This document shows, one piece after another, positions 50,958-64,000 of a DNA stretch of 64,000 bases (the first letter of the stretch is position 1; the number at the start of each line of letters is the position of its first letter). The position numbers and the translations under genes were made by a program. The notes beneath the pieces were generated by a model. It saw only the letters and a list, made by a program, of their open reading frames with translations. It did not search any database and had not been told where the DNA came from. The DNA is from Colletes latitarsis. Taxonomy: Eukaryota; Arthropoda; Insecta; Hymenoptera; Colletidae. The DNA is taken from the NCBI RefSeq assembly GCF_051014445.1, contig NC_135146.1:372001-436000 (forward strand), in the 5' to 3' direction.

Positions 50958-53900
50958 CTAGACCTAACCGGTGTTATCCTCTAAAATATTGATCGAAACC
51001 AGGTTTAATTGACAGCTTCAGTGTGTTACCACATTACTACGTGATTCAAACACGGAAAAAACCCAGGATCTGGCCAACAAGTATGCGAAGAAGGCAAAAT
51101 CATGAGCTAGATGCGGGCATAACCCAGACCTAACCGGTGTTATCCTCTGAAATATTCATCGAAACCAGGTTTAATTGACTGCTTCAGTGTGGTACCACAT
51201 TACTGCGTTATTCAAACCCGAAAAGAACCCAGGATCTAGCCATCAAGTTTGCGAAAGGCGAAAGTATAAGCCAGATGCGCGCATATCTCAGACCTAACCC
51301 AGACCTAACCGGTGTTATCCTCTGAAATATTGATCGAAACCAGGTTTAATTGACTGCTTCAGTGTGTTACCACATTACTACGTGATTCAAACACGGAAAA
51401 AACCCAGGATCTGGCCAACAGGTATGCGAAGAAGGCAAAATCATGAGCCAGATGCGGGCATAACCCAGACCTAACCCAGACCTAACCGGTGTTATCCTCT
51501 AAAATATTGATCGAAACCAGGTTTAATTGACTGCTTCAGTGTATTACCACATTACTACGTGATTCAAACACGAAAAAAACCCAGGATCTGGCCAACAAGT
51601 ATGCGAAGAAGGCAAAATCATGAGCCAGATGCGAGCATATCCCAGACCTAACCCAGACCTAACCGGAGTTATCCTCTGAAATATTGATCGAAACCAGGTT
51701 TAATTGACTGCTTCAGTGTGTTGCCACATTACTACGTGATTCAAACACGGAAAAAACCCAGGATCTGGCCAACAAGTATGCGAAGAAGGCAAAATCATGA
51801 GCCAGATGCGGGCATTTCCCAGACCTAACCCAGACCTAACCGGCGTTATCCTCTAAAATATTGGTCGAAACCAGGTTTAATTGACTGCTTCAGTGTGTTA
51901 CCACATTACTACGTGATTCAACCACGAAAAAAACCCAGGATCTGGCCAACAAGTATGCGAAGAAGGCAAAATCATAAGCCAGATGCGGGCATATCCCGGA
52001 CCTATCCCAGACCTAACCGGTGTTATCCTCTAAAATATTGATCGAAACCAGGTTTAATTGACTGCTTCAGTGTGTTACCACATTACTACGTGATTCAAAC
52101 ACGAAAAAACCCCAGGATCTGGCCAACAAGTATGCGAAGAAGGCAAAATCATGAGCTAGATGCGGGCATAACCCAGACCTAACCCAGACCTAACCGGTGT
52201 TATCCTCTAAAATATTGATCGAGACCAGATTTAATTGACTGCTTCAGTGTGTTACCACATTACTACGTGATTCAAACGCGAAAAAAACCCAGGATCTGGC
52301 CAACAAGTATGCGAAGAAGGCAAGATCATGAGCCAGATGCGGGCATATCCCGGACCTAACCCAGACCTAACCGGTGTTATCCTCTAAAATATTGATCGAA
52401 ACCAGGTTTAATTGACAGCTTCAGTGTGTTACCACATTACTACGTGATTCAAACACGGAAAAAACCCAGGATCTGGCCAACAAGTATGCGAAGAAGGCAA
52501 AATCATGAGCCGGATGCGGGCATAACCCAGACCTAACCCAGACCTAACCGGCGTTATCCTCTAAAATATTGATCGAAACCAGGTTTAATTGACAGCTTCA
52601 GTGTGTTACCACATTACTACGTGATTCAAACACGAAAAAAACCCAGGATCTGGCCAACAAGTATGCGAAGAAGGCAAAATCATGAGCCAGATGCGAGCAT
52701 ATCCCGGACCTAACCCAGACCTAACCGGTGTTATCCTCTAAAATATTGATTGAAACCAGGTTTTATTGACTGCTTCAGTGTATTACCACATTCCTACGTG
52801 ATTCAAACACGAAAAAAACCCAGGATCTGGCCAACAAGTTTGCGAAAAAGGCGAAAGTATAAGCCAGATGCGCGCAAATCCCAGACCTAACCCAGACCTA
52901 ACCGGTGTTATCCTCTAAAATATTGATCGAAACCAGGTTTAATTGACAGCTTCAGTGTGTTACCACATTACTACGTGATTCAAACACGGAAAAAACCCAG
53001 GATCTGGCCAACAAGTATGCGAAGAAGGCAAAATCATGAGCCAGATGCGGGCATAACCCAGACCTAACCGGTGTTATCCTCTGAAATATTGATCGAAACC
53101 AGGTTTAATTGACTGCTTCAGTGTGTTACCACATTACTACGTGATTCAAACTCGGAAAATACCCGGGATCTGGCCAACAAGTTTGCGAAAAAGGCAAAAT
53201 CATGAGCCAGATGCGGGCATAACCCAGACCTAACCCAGACCTAACCGGTGTTATCCTCTAAAATATTGATCGAAACCAGGTTTAATTGACTGCTTCAGTG
53301 TGTTACCACATTACTACGTGATTCAAAGACGGAAAATACCCAGGATCTGGCCAACAAGTATGCGAAGAAGGCAAAATCATGAGCCAGATGCGGGCATAAC
53401 CCAGACCTAACCCAGACCTAACCGGTGTTATCCCCTGAAATATTGATCGAAACCAGGTTTAAGTGACTGCTTCAGTGTGTTACCACATTACTACATGATT
53501 CAAACACGAAAAAAACCCAGGGTCTGGGCAACAAGTATGCGAAGAAGGCAAAATCATGAGCCAGATGCGGGCATAACCCAGACCTAACCCAGACCTAACC
53601 GGTGTTATCCTCTGAAATATTGATCGAAACCAGGTTTAATTGACAGCTTCAGTGTGTTACCACATTACTACGTGATTCAAACACGAAAAAAACCCAGGAT
53701 CTGGCCAACAAGTATGCGAAGAAGGCGAAAGTATAAGCCAGATGCGCGCATTTCCCAGACGTAACCCAGACCTAACCGGCGTTATCCTCTAAAATATTGG
53801 TCGAAACCAGGTTTAATTGACTGCTTCAGTGTGTTACCACATTACTACGTGATTCAACCACGAAAAAAACCCAGAATCTGGCCAACAAGTATGCGAAGAA

Positions 53901-56900
53901 GGCAAAATCATGAGCCAGATGCGGGCATATCCCGGACCTAACCCAGACCTAACCGGTGTTATCCTCTAAAATATTGATCGAAACCAGGTTTAAGTGACTG
54001 CTTCAGTGTGTTACCACATTCCTACGTGATTCAAACACGAAAAAAACCCAGGATCTGGCCAAGAAGTATGCGAAGAAGGCAAAATCATGAGCCAGATGCG
54101 AGCATATCCCGGACCTAACCCAGACCTAACCGGTGTTATCCTCTAAAATATTGATCGAAACCAGGTTTAATTGACTGCTTCAGTGTGTTACCACATTCCT
54201 ACGTGATTCAAACACGAAAAAAACCCAGGATCTGGCCAAGAAGTATGCGAAGAAGGCGAAAGAATAAGCCAGATGCGCGCATTCCCCAGACCTAACCCAG
54301 ACCTAACCGGTGTTATCCTCTGAAATATTGATCGAAACCAGGTTTAATTGACTGCTTCAGTGTGTTACCACATTACTACGTGATTCAAACACGGAAAAAA
54401 CCCAGGATCTGGCCAACAAGTATGCGAAGAAGGCAAAATCATGAGCCAGATGCGGGCATAACCCAGACCTAACCCAGACCTAACCGGTGTTATCCTCTAG
54501 AATATTGATCGAAACCAGGTTTAATTGACGGCTTCAGTGTATTACCACATTACTACGTGATTCAAACACGAAAAAAACCCAGGATCTGGCCAACAAGTAT
54601 GCGAAGAAGGCAAAATCATGAGCCAGATGCGGGCATAACCCAGACCTAACCCAGACCTAACCGGTGTTATCCTCTGAAATATTGATCGAAACCAGGTTTA
54701 ATTGACTGCTTCAGTGTGTTACCACATTACTACGTGATTCAAACACGGAAAATACCCAGGATCTGGCCAAAAAGTTTGCGAAAAAGGCGAAAGTATAAGC
54801 CAGATGCGCGCAAATCCCAGACCTAACCCAGACCTAACCGGTGTTATCCTCTAAAATATTGATCGAAACCAGGTTTTATTGACTGCTTCAGTGTGTTACC
54901 ACATTACTACGTGATCAAACACGGAAAAAACCCAGGATCTGGCCAATAAGTTTGCGATAAAGGTGAAAGTATAAGCCAGATGCGCGCATATCCCAGACCT
55001 ACCCCACACCTAACCGGTGTTATCCTCTAAAATATTGATCGAAACCAGGTTTAATTGACAGCTTCAGTGTGTTACCACATTACTACGTGATTCAAACACG
55101 AAAAAAACCCAGGATCTGGCCAACAAGTATGCGAAGAAGGCAAAATCATGAGCCAGATGCGGGCATAACCCAGACCTAACCCAGACCTAACCGGTGTTAT
55201 CCTCTAAAATATTGATCGAAACCAGGTTTAATTGACAGCTTCAGTGTGTTACCACATTACTACGTGATTCAAACACGAAAAAAACCCAGGATCTGGCCAA
55301 CAAGTATGCGAAGAAGGCAAAATCATGAGCCAGATGCGAGCATATCCCGGACCTAACCCAGACCTAACCGGTGTTATCCTCTAAAATATTGATTGAAACC
55401 AGGTTTTATTGACTGCTTCAGTGTATTACCACATTACTACGTGATTCAAGCACGAAAAAAACCCAGGATCTGGCCAACAAGTATGCGAAGAAGGCAAAAT
55501 CATGAGCCAGATGCGGGCATAACCCAGACCTAACCCAGACCTAACCGGTGTTATCCTCTAAAATATTGATCGAAACCAGGTTTAATTGACAGCTTCAGTG
55601 TGTTACCACATTACTACGTGATTCAAACACGAAAAAAACCCAGGATCTGGCCAACAAGTATGCGAAGAAGGCAAAATCATGAGCCAGATGCGGGCATAAC
55701 CCAGACCTAACCCAGACCTAACCGGTGTTATCCTCTAAAATATTGATCGAAACCAGGTTTAATTGACAGCTTCAGTGTGTTACCACATTACTACGTGATT
55801 CAAACACGAAAAAAACCCAGGATCTGGCCAACAAGTATGCGAAGAAGGCAAAATCATGAGCCAGATGCGGGCATATCCTGGACCTAACCCAGACCTAACC
55901 GGTGTTATCCTCTAAAATATTGATAGAAGCCAGGTTTAATTGACTGCTTCAGTGTGTTACCACATTCCTACGTGATTCAAACACGAAAAAAACCCAGGAT
56001 CTGGCCAACAAGTTTGCGAAAAAGGCGAAAGTATAAGCCAGATGCGCGCAAATCCCAGACCTAACCCAGACCTAACCGGTGTTATCCTCTAAAATATTGA
56101 TCGAAACCAGGTTTTATTGACTGCTTCAGTGTGTTACCACATTACTACGTGATCAAACACGGAAAAAACCCAGGATCTGGCCAACAAGTATGCGAAGAAG
56201 GCAAAATCATGAGCCAGATGCGGGCATAACCCAGACCTAACCTAGACCTAACCGGTGTTATCCTCTAAAATATTGATCGAAACCAGGTTTAATTGACAGC
56301 TTCAGTGTGTTACCACATTACTACGTGATTCAAACACGGAAAAAACCCAGGATCTGGCCAACAAGTATGCGAAGAAGGCAAAATCATGAGCCAGATGCGG
56401 GCATATCCCGGACCTATCCCCGACCTAACCGGTGTTATCCTCTAAAATATTGATCGAAACCAGGTTTAATTGACTGCTTCAGTGTGTTACCACATTACTA
56501 CGTGATTCAAACACGGAAAAAACCCAGGATCTGGCCAACAAGTTTGCGAAAAAGGCGAAAGTATAAGCCAGATGCGCGCAAATCCCAGACCTAACCCAGA
56601 CCTAACCGGTGTTATCCTCTAAAATATTGATCGAAACCAGGTTTTATTGACTGCTTCAGTGTGTTACCACATTACTACGTGATCAAACACGGAAAAAACC
56701 CAGGATCTGGCCAATAAGTTTGCGATAAAGGTGAAAGTATAAGCCAGATGCGCGCATATCCCAGACCTAACCCACACCTAACCGGTGTTATCCTCTAAAA
56801 TATTGATCGAAACCAGGTTTAATTGACAGCTTCAGTGTGTTACCACATTACTACGTGATTCAAACACGGAAAAAACCCAGGATCTGGCCAACAAGTATGC

Positions 56901-59900
56901 GAAGAAGGCAAAATCATGAGCCAGATGCGGGCATAACCCAGACCTAACCGGTGTTATCCTCTGAAATATTGATCGAAACCAGGTTTAATTGACTGCTTCA
57001 GTGTGTTACCACATTACTACGTGATTCAAACACGGAAAATACCCAGGATCTGGCCAACAAGTTTGCGAAAAAGGCGAAAGTATAAGCCAGATGCGCGCAA
57101 ATCCCAGACCTAACCCAGACCAAACCGGTGTTATCCTCTAAAATATTGATCGAAACCAGGTTTTATTGACTGCTTCAGTGTGTTACCACATTACTACGTG
57201 ATCAAACACGGAAAAAACCCAGGATCTGGCCAATAAGTTTGCGATAAAGGTGAAAGTATAAGCCAGATGCGCGCATATCCCAGACCTAACCCACACCTAA
57301 CCGGTGTTATCCTCTAAAATATTGATCGAAACCAGGTTTAATTGACAGCTTCAGTGTGTTACCACATTACTACGTGATTCAAACACGAAAAAAACCCAGG
57401 ATCTGGCCAACAAGTATGCGAAGAAGGCAAAATCATGAGCCAGATGCGGGCATAACCCAGACCTAACCCAGACCTAACCGGTGTTATCCTCTAAAATATT
57501 GATCGAAACCAGGTTTAATTGACAGCTTCAGTGTGTTACCACATTACTACGTGATTCAAACACGAAAAAAACCCAGGATCTGGCCAACAAGTATGCGAAG
57601 AAGGCAAAATCATGAGCCAGATGCGAGCATATCCCGGACCTAACCCAGACCTAACCGGTGTTATCCTCTAAAATATTGATTGAAACCAGGTTTTATTGAC
57701 TGCTTCAGTGTATTACCACCTTACTACGTGATTCAAACACGAAAAAAACCCAGGATCTGGCCAACAAGTATGCGAAGAAGGCAAAATCATGAGCCAGATG
57801 CGGGCATAACCCAGACCTAACCCAGACCTAACCGGTGTTATCCTCTAAAATATTGATCGAAACCAGGTTTAATTGACAGCTTCAGTGTGTTACCACATTA
57901 CTACGTGATTCAAACACGAAAAAAACCCAGGATCAGGCCAACAAGTATGCGGAGAAGGCAAAATCATGAGCCAGATGCGGGCATAACCCAGACCTAACCC
58001 AGACCTAACCGGTGTTATCCTCTAAAATATTGATCGAAACCAGGTTTAATTGACAGCTTCAGTGTGTTACCACATTACTACGTGATTCAAACACGAAAAA
58101 AACCCAGGATCTGGCCAACAAGTATGCGAAGAAGGCAAAATCATGAGCCAGATGCGGGCATATCCTGGACCTAACCCAGACCTAACCGGTGTTATCCTCT
58201 AAAATATTGATAGAAGCCAGGTTTAATTGACTGCTTCAGTGTGTTACCACATTCCTACGTGATTCAAACACGAAAAAAACCCAGGATCTGGCCAACAAGT
58301 TTGCGAAAAAGGCGAAAGTATAAGCCAGATGCGCGCAAATCCCAGACCTAACCCAGACCTAACCGGTGTTATCCTCTAAAATATTGATCGAAACCAGGTT
58401 TTATTGACTGCTTCAGTGTGTTACCACATTACTACGTGATCAAACACGGAAAAAACCCAGGATCTGGCCAACAAGTATGCGAAGAAGGCAAAATCATGAG
58501 CCAGATGCGGGCATAACCCAGACCTAACCTAGACCTAACCGGTGTTATCCTCTAAAATATTGATCGAAACCAGGTTTAATTGACAGCTTCAGTGTGTTAC
58601 CACATTACTACGTGATTCAAACACGGAAAAAACCCAGGATCTGGCCAACAAGTATGCGAAGAAGGCAAAATCATGAGCCAGATGCGGGCATAACCCAGAC
58701 CTAACCGGTGTTATCCTCTGAAATATTGATCGAAACCAGGTTTAATTGACTGCTTCAGTGTGTTACCACATTACTACGTGATTCAAACTCGGAAAATACC
58801 CGGGATCTGGCCAACAAGTTTGCGAAAAAGGCAAAATCATGAGCCAGATGCGGGCATAACCCAGACCTAACCCAGACCTAACCGGTGTTATCCTCTAAAA
58901 TATTGATCGAAACCAGGTTTAATTGACTGCTTCAGTGTGTTACCACATTACTACGTGATTCAAAGACGGAAAATACCCAGGATCTGGCCAATAAGTATGC
59001 GAAGAAGGCAAAATCATGAGCCAGATGCGGGCATAACCCAGACCTAACCCAGACCTAACCGGTGTTATCCCCTGAAATATTGATCGAAACCAGGTTTAAG
59101 TGACTGCTTCAGTGTGTTACCACATTACTACATGATTCAAACACGAAAAAAACCCAGGGTCTGGGCAACAAGTATGCGAAGAAGGCAAAATCATGAGCCA
59201 GATGCGGGCATAACCCAGACCTAACCCAGACCTAACCGGTGTTATCCCCTGAAATATTGATCGAAACCAGGTTTAAGTGACTGCTTCAGTGTGTTACCAC
59301 ATTACTACGTGATTCAAACACGAAAAAAACCCAGAATCTGGCCAACAAGTATGCGAAGAAGGCAAAATCATGAGCCAGATGCGGGCATATCCCGGACCTA
59401 ACCCAGACCTAACCGGTGTTATCCTCTAAAATATTGATCGAAACCAGGTTTAAGTGACTGCTTCAGTGTGTTACCACATTCCTACGTGATTCAAACACGA
59501 AAAAAACCCAGGATCTGGCCAAGAAGTATGCGAAGAAGGCAAAATCATGAGCCAGATGCGAGCATATCCCGGACCTAACCCAGACCTAACCGGTGTTATC
59601 CTCTAAAATATTGATCGAAACCAGGTTTAATTGACTGCTTCAGTGTGTTACCACATTCCTACGTGATTCAAACACGAAAAAAACCCAGGATCTGGCCAAG
59701 AAGTATGCGAAGAAGGCGAAAGAATAAGCCAGATGCGCGCATTTCCCAGACCTAACCCAGACCTAACCGGTGTTATCCTCTGAAATATTGATCGAAACCA
59801 GGTTTAATTGACTGCTTCAGTGTGTTACCACATTACTACGTGATTCAAACACGGAAAAAACCCAGGATCTGGCCAACAAGTATGCGAAGAAGGCAAAATC

Positions 59901-62208
59901 ATGAGCCAGATGCGGGCATAACCCAGACCTAACCCAGACCTAACCGGTGTTATCCTCTAGAATATTGATCGAAACCAGGTTTAATTGACGGCTTCAGTGT
60001 ATTACCACATTACTACGTGATTCAAACACGAAAAAAACCCAGGATCTGGCCAACAAGTATGCGAAGAAGGCAAAATCATGAGCCAGATGCGGGCATAACC
60101 CAGACCTAACCCAGACCTAACCGGTGTTATCCTCTGAAATATTGATCGAAACCAGGTTTAATTGACTGCTTCAGTGTGTTACCACATTACTACGTGATTC
60201 AAACACGGAAAATACCCAGGATCTGGCCAACAAGTTTGCGAAAAAGGCGAAAGTATAAGCCAGATGCGCGCAAATCCCAGACCTAACCCAGACCTAACCG
60301 GTGTTATCCTCTAAAATATTGATCGAAACCAGGTTTTATTGACTGCTTCAGTGTGTTACCACATTACTACGTGATCAAACACGGAAAAAACCCAGGATCT
60401 GGCCAATAAGTTTGCGATAAAGGTGAAAGTATAAGCCAGATGCGCGCATATCCCAGACCTAACCCACACCTAACCGGTGTTATCCTCTAAAATATTGATC
60501 GAAACCAGGTTTAATTGACAGCTTCAGTGTGTTACCACATTACTACGTGATTCAAACACGAAAAAAACCCAGGATCTGGCCAACAAGTATGCGAAGAAGG
60601 CAAAATCATGAGCCAGATGCGGGCATAACCCAGACCTAACCCAGACCTAACCGGTGTTATCCTCTAAAATATTGATCGAAACCAGGTTTAATTGACAGCT
60701 TCAGTGTGTTACCACATTACTACGTGATTCAAACACGAAAAAAACCCAGGATCTGGCCAACAAGTATGCGAAGAAGGCAAAATCATGAGCCAGATGCGGG
60801 CATAACCCAGACCTAACCCAGACCTAACCGGTGTTATCCTCTAAAATATTGATCGAAACCAGGTTTAATTGACAGCTTCAGTGTGTTACCACATTACTAC
60901 GTGATTCAAACACGAAAAAAACCCAGGATCTGGCCAACAAGTATGCGAAGAAGGCAAAATCATGAGCCAGATGCGGGCATATCCTGGACCTAACCCAGAC
61001 CTACCCGGTGTTATCCTCTAAAATATTGATCGAAACCAGGTTTTATTGACTGCTTCAGTGTGTTACCACATTACTACGTGATCAAACACGGAAAAAACCC
61101 AGGATCTGGCCAACAAGTATGCGAAGAAGGCAAAATCATGAGCCAGATGCGGGCATAACCCAGACCTAACCTAGACCTAACCGGTGTTATCCTCTAAAAT
61201 ATTGATCGAAACCAGGTTTAATTGACAGCTTCAGTGTGTTACCACATTACTACGTGATTCAAACACGGAAAAAACCCAGGATCTGGCCAACAAGTATGCG
61301 AAGAAGGCAAAATCATGAGCCAGATGCGGGCATAACCCAGACCTAACCGGTGTTATCCTCTGAAATATTGATCGAAACCAGGTTTAATTGACTGCTTCAG
61401 TGTGTTACCACATTACTACGTGATTCAAACTCGGAAAATACCCGGGATCTGGCCAACAAGTTTGCGAAAAAGGCAAAATCATGAGCCAGATGCGGGCATA
61501 ACCCAGACCTAACCCAGACCTAACCGGTGTTATCCTCTAAAATATTGATCGAAACCAGGTTTAATTGACTGCTTCAGTGTGTTACCACATTACTACGTGA
61601 TTCAAAGACGGAAAATACCCAGGATCTGGCCAATAAGTATGCGAAGAAGGCTAAATCATGAGCCAGATGCGGGCATAACCCAGACCTAACCCAGACCTAA
61701 CCGGTGTTATCCCCTGAAATATTGATCGAAACCAGGTTTAAGTGACTGCTTCAGTGTGTTACCACATTACTACATGATTCAAACACGAAAAAAACCCAGG
61801 GTCTGGGCAACAAGTATGCGAAGAAGGCAAAATCATGAGCCAGATGCGGGCATAACCCAGACCTAACCCAGACCTAACCGGTGTTATCCTCTGAAATATT
61901 GATCGAAACCAGGTTTAATTGACAGCTTCAGTGTGTTACCACATTACTACGTGATTCAAACACGAAAAAAACCCAGGATCTGGCCAACAAGTATGCGAAG
62001 AAGGCGAAAGTATAAGCCAGATGCGCGCATTTCCCAGACGTAACCCAGACCTAACCGGCGTTATCCTCTAAAATATTGGTCGAAACCAGGTTTAATTGAC
62101 TGCTTCAGTGTGTTACCACATTACTACGTGATTCAACCACGAAAAAAACCCAGGATCTGGCCAACAAGTATGCGAAGAAGGCAAAATCATGAGCCAGATG
62201 CGGGCATA
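50885..62208 (+). repeat. 11.3-kb segmental duplication, second copy
   Basis: Second copy of 38747..50070. The match starts after a C/A difference at 38746 and 50884. It ends at 62208, where this copy reads GGGCATATCCC and the first reads GGGCATAACCC. Confidence 0.85.
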
Positions 62209-64000
62209 TCCCGGACCTATCCCAGACCTAACCGGTGTTATCCTCTAAAATATTGATCGAAACCAGGTTTAATTGACTGCTTCAGTGTGTTACCACATTA
62301 CTACGTGATTCAAACACGGAAAAAACCAGGATCTGGCCAACAAGTTTGCGAAAAAGGCGAAAGTATAAGCCAGATGCGCGCAAATCCCAGACCTAACCCA
62401 GACCTAACCGGTGTTATCCTCTAAAATATTGATCGAAACCAGGTTTTATTGACTGCTTCAGTGTGTTACCACATTACTACGTGATCAAACACGGAAAAAA
62501 CCCAGGATCTGGCCAATAAGTTTGCGATAAAGGTGAAAGTATAAGCCAGATGCGCGCATATCCCAGACCTAACCCACACCTAACCGGTGTTATCCTCTAA
62601 AATATTGATCGAAACCAGGTTTAATTGACAGCTTCAGTGTGTTACCACATTACTACGTGATTCAAACACGAAAAAAACCCAGGATCTGGCCAACAAGTAT
62701 GCGAAGAAGGCAAAATCATGAGCCAGATGCGGGCATAACCCAGACCTAACCCAGACCTAACCGGTGTTATCCTCTAAAATATTGATCGAAACCAGGTTTA
62801 ATTGACAGCTTCAGTGTGTTACCACATTACTACGTGATTCAAACACGAAAAAAACCCAGGATCTGGCCAACAAGTATGCGAAGAAGGCAAAATCATGAGC
62901 CAGATGCGAGCATATCCCGGACCTAACCCAGACCTAACCGGTGTTATCCTCTAAAATATTGATTGAAACCAGGTTTTATTGACTGCTTCAGTGTATTACC
63001 ACATTACTACGTGATTCAAACACGAAAAAAACCCAGGATCTGGCCAACAAGTATGCGAAGAAGGCAAAATCATGAGCCAGATGCGGGCATAACCCAGACC
63101 TAACCCAGACCTAACCGGTGTTATCCTCTAAAATATTGATCGAAACCAGGTTTAATTGACAGCTTCAGTGTGTTACCACATTACTACGTGATTCAAACAC
63201 GAAAAAAACCCAGGATCTGGCCAACAAGTATGCGAAGAAGGCAAAATCATGAGCCAGATGCGGGCATAACCCAGACCTAACCCAGACCTAACCGGTGTTA
63301 TCCTCTAAAATATTGATCGAAACCAGGTTTAATTGACAGCTTCAGTGTGTTACCACATTACTACGTGATTCAAACACGAAAAAAACCCAGGATCTGGCCA
63401 ACAAGTGTGCGAAGAAGGCAAAATCATGAGCCAGATGCGGGCATATCCTGGACCTAACCCAGACCTAACCGGTGTTATCCTCTAAAATATTGATAGAAGC
63501 CAGGTTTAATTGACTGCTTCAGTGTGTTACCACATTCCTACGTGATTCAAACACGAAAAAAACCCAGGATCTGGCCAACAAGTTTGCGAAAAAGGCGAAA
63601 GTATAAGCCAGATGCGCGCAAATCCCAGACCTAACCCAGACCTAACCGGTGTTATCCTCTAAAATATTGATCGAAACCAGGTTTTATTGACTGCTTCAGT
63701 GTGTTACCACATTACTACGTGATCAAACACGGAAAAAACCCAGGATCTGGCCAACAAGTATGCGAAGAAGGCAAAATCATGAGCCAGATGCGGGCATAAC
63801 CCAGACCTAACCTAGACCTAACCGGTGTTATCCTCTAAAATATTGATCGAATCCAGGTTTAATTGACAGCTTCAGTGTGTTACCACATTACTACGTGATT
63901 CAAACACGGAAAAAACCCAGGATCTGGCCAACAAGTATGCGAAGAAGGCAAAATCATGAGCCAGATGCGGGCATAACCCAGACCTAACCGGTGTTATCCT

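Larger units (their letters stand above)
36348..64000 (+). repeat. Right satellite array, ~177-bp monomer (~156 copies)
   Basis: Continuation of the left array in the same orientation and register. The first two monomers after the insertion are near-identical and share TTATCCCCTGAAAT and TTTAAGTGAC. The array runs off the window end. Compared with the left array it contains more GACAGCTTCAG variants and more of the GATAAAGGTGAAAG monomer, and nearly all monomers that have only one telomere-like unit. No gene-like reading frame is present. Confidence 0.97.

Overview
The window is almost entirely one tandem satellite array, broken once by a GC-rich, 5'-truncated non-LTR retrotransposon. About 344 head-to-tail copies of a roughly 177-bp monomer fill 1..33318 and 36348..64000. 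I estimated the count from array length divided by period. I saw no inverted monomers, tRNA, rRNA, CRISPR, bacterial gene or host protein-coding gene.

Organism. This is eukaryotic, most likely insect, DNA. Nearly every monomer carries two tandem copies of CCCAGACCTAA, which is TTAGGTCTGGG on the other strand. That 11-mer looks like an expanded form of the arthropod telomere repeat TTAGG. As I recall, this motif or close relatives of it are reported as telomere repeats in Hymenoptera, so I favour a hymenopteran subtelomere. The class of organism is an inference from this motif and from the retrotransposon type.

Layout. (1) 1..33318: left array, with two main monomer types and large internal duplications at offsets of 3,715, 2,653 and 3,540 bp. 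(2) 33319..36347: retrotransposon fragment on the + strand. It has the region between endonuclease and reverse transcriptase, the reverse transcriptase, a C-terminal zinc knuckle, a 3' UTR that is nearly a continuous chain of hairpins, and a 20-nt poly(A). A frameshift at about 34147, apparently an 8-nt deletion, splits the reading frame. ORF1 and the endonuclease are absent. (3) 36348..64000: right array, dominated by an 11.3-kb segment present twice at a fixed offset of 12,138 bp (38747..50070 and 50885..62208). Thirteen monomers in the right array and the last complete-sized one before the insertion are shortened by exactly one telomeric 11-mer.

How the parts fit. The element sits inside the telomere-like 11-mers of a monomer and is flanked by a 13-14 bp target site duplication made of that motif. 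This recalls the R1-clade telomere-specific families TRAS and SART of insects. An uninterrupted monomer with the same diagnostic variants lies at about 41185..41335, which gives the structure before insertion. The most noteworthy points are the telomere repeat embedded in a satellite, the retrotransposon targeting that motif, and its highly structured 3' UTR.
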